Shown: in pieces, positions 40,629 to 48,200 of the stretch
How the letters are laid out: every line of letters begins with the position of its first letter
How positions within the stretch are numbered: position 1 is the first letter of the stretch
Origin: Rudanella paleaurantiibacter
GTDB taxonomy: Bacteria > Bacteroidota > Bacteroidia > Cytophagales > Spirosomataceae
Direction: 5' to 3'
Length of the DNA: 64,000 bases
NCBI RefSeq assembly: GCF_009184635.1
Contig: NZ_WELI01000011.1
Span: forward strand, 1 to 64,000
The notes under the pieces: model-generated
Database searches by the model: none
The model's input: the letters and a program-made list of their open reading frames with translations, nothing else
Told to the model about the DNA's origin: nothing
Program-made: the position numbers and the translations under genes

Positions 40629-42024
40629 GCTTTTTTGGCTGTTGGCGGTACCACTCTCCAAAACTTTGCTGCGGGGGTTGCGGCATCTCGCGGCCCCGGT
40701 ACCAGGGGTTGAACCGGTTGCTGACCAGACCCGGAAACAGGCGCATCAGTCGGCGGCCAATTTTACCCGACCAGCCGTACAGAACCGGTGAGCTGAGCAC
40801 GGTGCTCATCAGGCGCATGGCCAGGGTTTTAGAAACCGGTGCCATACCCTGCCGGGTGAGTTCCTGCCGCCAGAGCCAAAGCTGCTTGTCGATGTCGATT
40901 TTGACGGGGCATACGTTGGCGCAACTGCCGCAAAGCGTAGAGGCAAAGGGCAAGTCGGCATTCTTTTTCATGTCGAGGTTCGGGGCCAGAATAGACCCGA
41001 TGGGGCCAGCCACGGCATTGTGGTAGCTGTGCCCGCCACTGCGCCGGTACACGGGGCAAGTGTTGAAACAGGCCCCGCACCGAATGCACTTGAGCGAGTT
41101 TCTGAAATCGGGCCGCCCCAGCTGCGTGCTCCGGCCATTGTCGACCAGAATCAGGTGCATAGCCTGCCGTTTGCCGTTGGACAACGGCCGGGGCCGGACA
41201 AAATGGCTTGAGTACGTTGTGATAGGCTGCCCCGTTGCCGAGCGGGCCAGCAACCGCAGAAACACGCCCAGGTGCTCCTGCCGGGGAATTACTTTTTCGA
41301 TGCCCATGCAGGCAATGTGTACGTCGGCGAGGTGCACGCCCAAATCGGCGTTCCCTTCGTTGGTGCACACCACCAGCGTACCGGTTTCGGCCACGGCGAA
41401 GTTGACGCCCGTAATGGCAACGGTGGCACCCAGAAACTCTTCGCGCAGGTGTTGGCGGGCGGCTTCGGTTAGGTATTGGGGGTCAGAGTTGGTCGGGTCG
41501 GTGCCGAGGTGCCGGGCAAACGTCTGGCTTACATCCGTCTTTTTCAGGTGAATGGCGGGCAGCACAATATGACTTGGTGCCTCCTGCCGTAGCTGCACAA
41601 TTCGCTCGCCCAGGTCGGTGTCGACTACCAGAATCCCATTCCGAATCAGGTAGTCGTTGAGGTGGCACTCCTCCGTCAGCATCGACTTGCTTTTGACCAC
41701 CCGCACCCCGCCCGGACCACCCGACTGCCGGACAATTTGTTCCACAATCCGGTTATGCTCCTCGGCATTGGCGGCCCAGTGCACCTGAATCCCGTTGGCC
41801 TCTACCTGCGCTTCGAGTCGTTCGAGGTATTGACTCAGATTCGCGAGGGCGTGGTCTTTAATTTGTGAGGCCCATTGGCGCAGCGTTTCCCATTCGGGCA
41901 GGCTGTGAGCCATACGGTCCCGTTTCTGGCGAACAAACCACAGGGTCTGATCGTGCCAGTCGGTACGGGGTTCATCGGTCACAAACTGCCGGGCACCGGC
42001 CGCATGTTCAACAACGTTCGGCAT
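40621..42024 (-). CDS. lutB: LutB-type iron-sulfur subunit of L-lactate oxidation
   Basis: 467 residues, the usual LutB length. A LUD domain fills the first 300 residues (MLTEECHLNDYLIRNGI, AITGVNFAVAETGTLVVCTN, GIEKVIPRQEHLGVFLRLLA). Two 4Fe-4S motifs follow: CIRCGACFNTCPVYRRSGGH near residue 313 and TLCGSCANVCPVKIDI near 363. It carries electrons from L-lactate to the quinone or cytochrome pool together with LutA and LutC. In this cluster it would consume the L-lactate made by the diketo-acid hydrolase. lutC follows with an 8-bp overlap. Upstream, lutA is separated by a 95-bp repeat. Confidence 0.93.
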   Translation of the reverse strand: MPNVVEHAAGARQFVTDEPRTDWHDQTLWFVRQKRDRMAHSLPEWETLRQWASQIKDHALANLSQYLERLEAQVEANGIQVHWAANAEEHNRIVEQIVRQSGGPGGVRVVKSKSMLTEECHLNDYLIRNGILVVDTDLGERIVQLRQEAPSHIVLPAIHLKKTDVSQTFARHLGTDPTNSDPQYLTEAARQHLREEFLGATVAITGVNFAVAETGTLVVCTNEGNADLGVHLADVHIACMGIEKVIPRQEHLGVFLRLLARSATGQPITTYSSHFVRPRPLSNGKRQAMHLILVDNGRSTQLGRPDFRNSLKCIRCGACFNTCPVYRRSGGHSYHNAVAGPIGSILAPNLDMKKNADLPFASTLCGSCANVCPVKIDIDKQLWLWRQELTRQGMAPVSKTLAMRLMSTVLSSPVLYGWSGKIGRRLMRLFPGLVSNRFNPWYRGREMPQPPQQSFGEWYRQQPKKHE

Positions 42025-42042
42025 TAGTAGTCAGACTGGATT

Positions 42043-42137
42043 AAATGTATAATGAAGAATGTAAAATGTGTAGTGAAATAGCTGATTGTCAGCAGGTAGT
42101 AGAATTTTTCATTGTGCATTTTACATGGTTCATTCTC
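42043..42137 (-). repeat. ~95-bp AT-rich inverted-end repeat, copy 3 of 3 (inverted)
   Basis: It lies between lutB and lutA (42025-42184). Read on the minus strand it matches 35968-36060 nearly end to end, with core CTGCTGACAATCAGCTA. No target duplication is certain for this family. Confidence 0.75.
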
Positions 42138-42184
42138 TCAATGGGTCAAATTCAAGATTAGCTAGTCAATCAACACATTGCCGA

Positions 42185-42907
42185 TCAGCATTCGTACAGT
42201 ATTTCGGCAATGTGTTTGACCTGAACCGTTGACCCCTGCCGCCGGAGAATGCCCTCCAGATGCATGAGGCACGACATATCGGTTCCCGTAATCACGTCGG
42301 CCCCCGCCCGCAGGTGATCGGCCACGCGGTCTTTGCCCATCTTCACCGACACAGCCTCTTCGGTCACGCAGAACGTACCCCCGAAGCCGCAACACTCGTC
42401 GGCCCGGTTCAGCGGCACCAGCTCCACACCCTCCACCAGCCGGAGCAAGGTTTCGGGTTTGGAGAAAGCGGGTTCGTTGCGCTCCGACATGGCCGCCAGG
42501 CGCAGGCCCCGTTGCCCGTGGCAACTCTGATGCAGTCCGACCCGGACGGTACCCCGTTGCGACGATGAGCTGTCGGGGAGCGACTTTATCGCCAGCACAT
42601 CGGTCAGAAATTCGCAGAGTTCGTAAATCTGTCCCTCAAAGGCCGGGTTGTGCTCTTTCAGGTGTAGCACACACGAGCCCGATGGCACAACAACTATTTT
42701 ATGACCCACAAACACCCGGTTGAACTGGCCAAAACAAGGGCCGCTCAGACTATTGAAACCGGCGTTGGCCATTGGCTGACCGCAGCAGGTTTGCCCGGCC
42801 GGTACGTCAACCGTACACCCAAGTTGCTGGAGCAGCCGGAGCATGGCAATGGCAACCTGCGGGTAAAACTGATCGACATAGCACGGAACAAACAAGGCAA
42901 CGCGCAT
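42185..42907 (-). CDS. lutA: LutA-type (Fe-S)-binding subunit of L-lactate oxidation
   Basis: 240 residues, typical for LutA/LldE. Two cysteine-rich CCG domains: TCCGQPMANAGFNSLSGPCF near residue 40 and ADECCGFGGTFCVTEEAVSV near 167, each with the Cys-Cys-Gly signature that binds iron-sulfur or acts in electron transfer. The start at 42907 (MRVALFVPCYVDQFYPQVAI) is canonical for the family. It lies three bases after the fucP stop, so the transporter and the first lactate subunit are co-transcribed, linking fucose uptake to lactate oxidation. Confidence 0.93.
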   Translation of the reverse strand: MRVALFVPCYVDQFYPQVAIAMLRLLQQLGCTVDVPAGQTCCGQPMANAGFNSLSGPCFGQFNRVFVGHKIVVVPSGSCVLHLKEHNPAFEGQIYELCEFLTDVLAIKSLPDSSSSQRGTVRVGLHQSCHGQRGLRLAAMSERNEPAFSKPETLLRLVEGVELVPLNRADECCGFGGTFCVTEEAVSVKMGKDRVADHLRAGADVITGTDMSCLMHLEGILRRQGSTVQVKHIAEILYEC

Positions 42908-42910
42908 GGC

Positions 42911-44182
42911 TTAATGAGCTACAGGTTGAAGAGCCTCACCCGCCCCGACCGTGTGTTTGGCCGAGGTGGTGAGCCCGAAATACAGCACCACCAGAAAACA
43001 GGCGGCCGGAACCAGGTACGCCAGCCGAATATTGGTCAGGTCAGACACCTGCCCCATGATGAGCGGAAACAGGGCTCCACCCGCAATGGCCATAATCAGC
43101 AAGGATGAGCCCAGTTTGGTTTGTTCGCCCAGCCCGGCAATGCTCAGGGCAAAAATGGTTGGGAACATGATGGACATGAAGAAGCCCACCCCAATGAGCG
43201 CGTAAACCGAGGCAATGCCTCCCACAAAAACGGCGAGGACGAGTAAACCGACGTTGATAACGGCGTACAGGGCCAGTAACCGGTGCGGGGCAATGTAGCG
43301 CATCAGGAACGTCCCCACAAACCGGCCCAGCATAAAGCCGAGCAAGGCCACTGAAAGGTAGTAAGCTCCCGCTTTCTCGTCGATGTCGGCCGCCTGCCCT
43401 ACAAATCGGATAAAAAAGCTCGTGATGCACACCTGCGCGCCGACGTAGAAAAACTGCGTGAGCACGCCAAGCAAGAGGTTACGCTCCTGCCAGATCGACC
43501 GCTTGCTCTGGCTGGTGCCGGGTTGATCGGTTTCTTCCTTGATCTCAGGTAGTTGAGTAAAGGCCACGATACCGGCCACCAGCAAAACGACCGTGCCAAT
43601 GATGAGGTAAGGCACCTGAACGGTTGCAGCCTCAGCGGCCAGTAATTGATCGAAGGCATCGGGCGATAAGCGCGTCTTGTCGGCTTCGGAAATACTACGG
43701 CCCGACAGAATGAACAGACCGCCGGCAAGTGGGGCCAGTGTTGCCGCCAACCCGTTGAACGACTGCGCCAGATTGAGCCGTTGGGTGGCCGTAGCCGGTT
43801 CGCCGAGCATGGTGGCGTAGGGGTTAGCGGCCGTTTCGAGGAAAGTGAGCCCACTCGCAATCACAAACAGCGCAAACAGAAACTGCTCGTACTGACGAGT
43901 TTCGGCTGCCGGGTAAAAGAGGTAAGCCCCGGCCGCAAAAACCAGCAGGCCCGTAATGATGCCCCGCTTGTACCCGAACCGTTTCATGAACGCACCGGCG
44001 GGCAGGGCCGTCACGAAGTAGCCAATGAAAAAGGCCGCGTCGATCAGCGCCGACTGTAAATCGGTCAGCTCGCAGGCTTTTTTCAGGTGCGGAATCAGAA
44101 TCGGGTTCAGATTATGAGCAAATCCCCACAGGAAAAACAGAGCCGTAATCAGAATAAACGGAAATCGGGATTGGGTCTGCAT
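42911..44182 (-). CDS. fucP: L-fucose:proton symporter, FucP-type MFS transporter
   Basis: A start at 44182 gives 423 residues (MQTQSRFPFILITALFFLWG). There are twelve transmembrane segments. FucP/GluP-type family motifs: FLWGFAHNLNPILIPHLKKA with the Asn-rich turn, LQSALIDAAFFIGYFVTALP, GLTFLETAANPYATMLGEP, LNLAQSFNGLAATLAPLAG and MSIMFPTIFALSIAGLG. It brings L-fucose released by the GH29 enzyme into the cytoplasm. It is the first gene of the minus-strand fucose group, divergent from an AraC regulator and three bases before lutA. Other deoxysugars or hexoses are possible substrates, but the cluster supports fucose. Confidence 0.88.
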   Translation of the reverse strand: MQTQSRFPFILITALFFLWGFAHNLNPILIPHLKKACELTDLQSALIDAAFFIGYFVTALPAGAFMKRFGYKRGIITGLLVFAAGAYLFYPAAETRQYEQFLFALFVIASGLTFLETAANPYATMLGEPATATQRLNLAQSFNGLAATLAPLAGGLFILSGRSISEADKTRLSPDAFDQLLAAEAATVQVPYLIIGTVVLLVAGIVAFTQLPEIKEETDQPGTSQSKRSIWQERNLLLGVLTQFFYVGAQVCITSFFIRFVGQAADIDEKAGAYYLSVALLGFMLGRFVGTFLMRYIAPHRLLALYAVINVGLLVLAVFVGGIASVYALIGVGFFMSIMFPTIFALSIAGLGEQTKLGSSLLIMAIAGGALFPLIMGQVSDLTNIRLAYLVPAACFLVVLYFGLTTSAKHTVGAGEALQPVAH

Positions 44183-44310
44183 GGCGCTTACAAAAAGGTA
44201 ATGCAAAACAATAGGATAATCCCGCGAACAAATTTTATCAGATTAGCTACTTTTACCACTCAATTAGCATTTTTGGGCTTAATAAAGCGCCTATTCGGGC
44301 AATCTGGTGG
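44183..44310. promoter_or_regulatory. divergent control region between fucP and the AraC regulator
   Basis: A 128-base AT-rich gap between divergent genes. On the minus strand a TTTG is followed after about 17 bases by TTGTTTTG (7 of 8 matches to TAnnTTTG), a plausible fucP promoter ending about 25 bases before the start. On the plus strand TAGCTACTTTTA and TAGCATTTTTGG are weaker candidates. The AraC protein probably binds here. No symmetrical operator stands out. Confidence 0.4.
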
Positions 44311-45180
44311 ATGAAGCCACAATTACTCAAAGTGCCGCTGCTGGCCGATAACTCGTTCAGTGTGCGTCGGGATGTGACCCCTTACTTCTACAATCGCTGG
44401 CATTACCACCCCGAAATTGAGCTGGTGTATATCGAGTCGGGCAGCGGAACCCAGTTTGTGGGCGACAGTATTCAGCACTTTGGCCCCGGCGATGTGTTGC
44501 TGGTGGGAGCTAATCTGCCGCATTACTGGCGTTGCGACGAGGTGTATTTCGCCCAGCAGGAGGGGCTGTTTGCTCAGGCGACGGTGGTCCACTTCCGGCC
44601 CGACTTCTGGGGTGATGTGTTTCTGGCCCTGCCCGAAAACCGACTGTTGGGAAGCCTGCTCGAGAAAGCCCGGCAGGGGCTCCGGGTGCAGGGGCATTGC
44701 CGCGATCAGGTGGTAGCGGGACTTCGCCATTTGGCGGGCAGCGCGGGGATAGACCGGCTCATTCGGTTGCTGCAGATTCTGGCCCTGTTAGCCCAGTCCG
44801 ACGAACTGGAGGTCCTGTGCCGGAACGGCTATTCGCCCGTTTTCGACGATGCCGACACCGACCGGATCAACCAGATTTACGCGTATAGTCTGGCTAATTT
44901 TGGGCGGAAAATAAGTCTGGAAGAGATAGCTGCCGTAGCCAATATCAGCCCTAATTCGTTTTGCCGGTACTTTAAATCCCGCAACCGGAAGTCGTACAGC
45001 CAGTTTTTGCTCGAGTTGCGCATTCAACACGCCTGTAAGCTACTCATGGAGGGGAACCTGAGTGTGGCGCAGGTTTGCTACGAGAGCGGGTTTAACCAGT
45101 TCTCGGGCTTCAACAAGTATTTCCGGCAGATTACAGGCAAAAGCCCAACGGAGTACCGCCGGTTGGTTGCTGAGAAGTAG
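44311..45180 (+). CDS. AraC-family transcriptional regulator, probable fucose-cluster regulator
   Basis: 289 residues. The N-terminal cupin sensor domain shows RWHYHPEIELVYIESGSGTQ and FGPGDVLLVGANLPHYWRCD. The C-terminal double helix-turn-helix covers about 185-285: ISLEEIAAVANISPNSFCRY and LSVAQVCYESGFNQFSGFNK. It ends YFRQITGKSPTEYRRL. It is transcribed divergently from fucP with a shared 128-base region, the arrangement typical of a local sugar regulator. L-fucose or a pathway acid is the likely effector, by inference. A hairpin at 45191-45219 follows. Confidence 0.9.
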   Translation: MKPQLLKVPLLADNSFSVRRDVTPYFYNRWHYHPEIELVYIESGSGTQFVGDSIQHFGPGDVLLVGANLPHYWRCDEVYFAQQEGLFAQATVVHFRPDFWGDVFLALPENRLLGSLLEKARQGLRVQGHCRDQVVAGLRHLAGSAGIDRLIRLLQILALLAQSDELEVLCRNGYSPVFDDADTDRINQIYAYSLANFGRKISLEEIAAVANISPNSFCRYFKSRNRKSYSQFLLELRIQHACKLLMEGNLSVAQVCYESGFNQFSGFNKYFRQITGKSPTEYRRLVAEK

Positions 45181-45190
45181 CGAAAAAGTA

Positions 45191-45219
45191 ACGGGTAGGA
45201 CATTGGAGACCCTACCCGT
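45191..45219. terminator. intrinsic terminator between convergent genes
   Basis: ACGGGTAGG (45191-45199) and CCTACCCGT (45211-45219) form a 9-bp stem followed by TTTC. It lies between the araC-type stop (45180) and the stop of the large minus-strand gene (45247). Confidence 0.65.
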
Positions 45220-45246
45220 TTTCATATAGGTTAGTTAATTCAGATT

Positions 45247-48200
45247 TTACTGCCGCACTACCTTCACCGTTTTCTGACGGGTGGGCGTCGCGACTTGCAG
45301 CAGATATGTGCCCGCACCGGTGCCCAACTGCACCCGTTGCCGCACCGGACCACCTGTGGTAGCAGCCAGCTGACTGCTCACCACCCGCCCCTGTGCCGAG
45401 ACGACCCGTAGTTGAACAGCCTCCCCGGCGGGGTTGGCTACCTCTACGTCCACCCAGTTCTCGGACGTGGGGTTGCCCAGTACAACCACCTCCAGCTCGG
45501 TTAGGGCCTCCGTCGCTATCCGGGCCGGTCGGCTACAGAATTGGCCAAAGTCGAACACAAACGGCGTGCCCTCCACACCGTTCTGCCGTACCCGAATCGT
45601 GACGGGCTTGGGGTCGGCCCGCAGTCCGGCCTCGATGGTGCCGTTGGGGTTCGATGTCCAGCCCGTGATGCCGATGGCGAAGTACTCCACCGCTGATCCG
45701 TTGCCGCCCGTTGCCCCAAAGGTGATGGCCCCGGTCTGGCAGTTGTAGCCTACCACCGTCGCGGCCAGCGGCCCGCTCACGGGTGGGGTCGAGGTGCTGC
45801 TACCTACCGGACTCACAGTGAGCACAAAACTGGTGCTGTTGCTCAGGCTGCCCCCATCGGTGGCTGTCAGAATCACCGTGCTCACGCCCGATGCGGAGGG
45901 CGTGCCTGAGATGGTGCTGCCGTTGAGACTTAACCCAGCGGGCAGGCCCGAAGCTGATAGTACGATGCTGCCCGGCGTCTGGGCGTCTGTAAAGACGCTG
46001 CCCACATTCAGGCTGTAGCCCACGCCCACGGTTGCCGACTGCGGCCCTACGGCATTGGCCACGGTAGGTGGAGTGTTGGACGGGGGAGCGGGTGGGTTGC
46101 CTGCGCAGAAAGCACCGAAGTCAAAGAGGAAGGGCGTTCCCTCCACACCGTTCTGGCGGACGCGGATGGTGATGGGCTTAGGATCGAGCCGCAGACCCGC
46201 TTCAACGATATGGCTGGGGTTGGTCGTCCAGCCCGTCACGCCGATGGTCAGGTACTCAACAGGTGCCCCGTTGCCGCCGGAGAAACCGAAGGTGATGGCC
46301 CCGGCCGAGCAGTTGTAGCTCACCAGGGTAGCGGCCAGGGCGCTGCCCGAGGGGGGCGGGGTGGTGGTTTGGCTGGCGGGGTTGCTGACGGTGAGTTGGA
46401 AACTCGTGCTGCTGGTGAGCCCGCCGGGGTCGGTGGCGGTGAGGGTGATGGTGCTCACACCCGACAGAGAGGGTGTGCCGGTGAGGGTGTTGCCGGTGAG
46501 AGCCAGCCCGGCGGGCAGGCCGGCCGCTGAAAGTACTAAGCTGGCGGGAGTTTGGCTGTCTGTAAACACAGAGCCCACATTGAGGCTGTAGCCCACACCG
46601 ACGGTGGCCGATTGTGGTCCGACGGCATTCGCGAGGGTGGGCGGGGTGTTGCCTCCGCCCCCGGCACAGGTGGCGCGGGCGTCCCAGCGGAGGGAGACGG
46701 TGATGCCATTCTGGGTGGCCAGGATGGTGAAGGGCTCCACGTTGGGGCTCAGGTTGCGGATGTCCTGAGCGAGCTGGGTGTCGACCATGGCCGAGCAGGA
46801 GGTGGTGGGGGCGGTGATGCCGATGGCCGCGTAGGTGACAGGAGCCCCGTTGCCCCCGCTGATACGGAACTGGATCTGTCCGGTGTTGCAGTTGTAGGCG
46901 GGTTCGAGCAGGGTGAGGGGCGTGCCTAGGGTAGCGGGATCAGCCCCACAGAATACGGTTGGGTTGAGCACGGTAAGGGTAAACTGGGCGGTAGCCGTGC
47001 AGCCGTTGGTCCCGGTGGCGGTAACGGAGAAGACGGTTGAGCCGGTGACGGAGGTGGGTGGCTGAATGGCGGCCGTGGTTGCTCCGGTGTTCCAGAGGAA
47101 GGCAGTTGCCCCGTTGGCGGTTAGGGTGACGCTCTGTCCCTGGGATACGGTGGCTGCTGGAGCCGCGTTGATGGTTACGATTGGGGCTGATGTGCTGCCG
47201 GTGACGGATACGGTGGCCAGGGCGGTGCATCCACCCGCACCGGTGACGATGACGGAATAGGTGCCCGGAATTGATGCGGTAGCGGTATTGGTTTGGCCTG
47301 CTTGATTGAGGCCGGGTCCGCTGAAGGCGTAACTGGCTCCGGCGGGTGCAGCGGTGAGGAGGATAGTCGGATTGCTACAGGAAATAGAGCCGGACGCGAC
47401 AAGGGTCGCGTTGACGGCGTTGGTGGCACTTTCAACCGTAGTGGTGGCCGTGGCGGTGCAGCCGTTGGCGGCTGTGACGGTCACGAAGTAGAGTCCCCCG
47501 GCTGCAATGGTGGCGGTGTTGCCCGCTCCCGTCTGATTGAGGCCCGGCCCGGCGAATCGGTAGGTACCCTGCCCGGCGGGCGAGGCCGTCAGGGTGACGG
47601 TTGGGTTAGCGCAGGTGACCGAGCCGGAAGCCGCCAACGAGAGCGTGGGCGGGGTGTTGAGGGTAACAGGAATGGAAATGGTCCGGGTGCAACTGTTGGC
47701 TGGGTCCGTAATGGTGAAAAACACCGGGTAGGTGCCCCCAGCTGTGAGGTTAGTAGCGGTAAAGGTGTTGGCGGCATACGTACCGGCCTGTGTTGTCAGG
47801 CTGGCGTTCTGGTACCAGGTTGTACCCACCGTGAGGTTGTTGCTGCCGCCAATTTGCAGGGCGGGGTTCACGGTTAATCCGCAGGAATTCAGAATGGATT
47901 GGGCAATGATCTTGTTATTGGTCACCCCCTGAATGGGGTTGCCCTGCGGATAGACCAGCACACCGTCGTTGATAAATGAGCCGGTGTTGGTATGGGTTTG
48001 GTTGGTGTTGAGGGTCAGAAAGCCATTATTGGTTACGGTAGCCTCGTTGCGGAACGTACCGAATACACTCAGCGATGCACAGTTGTTAAGGGTGAGTGTA
48101 GCCCCGCTCAGAACGTGAACCGATTTGGCCAGAGCGGTTGTGCCGTTGCTGATGCCAGGCTTGTTGGTCACGTTGGCGATCACGACATCGTCATTGGCGG

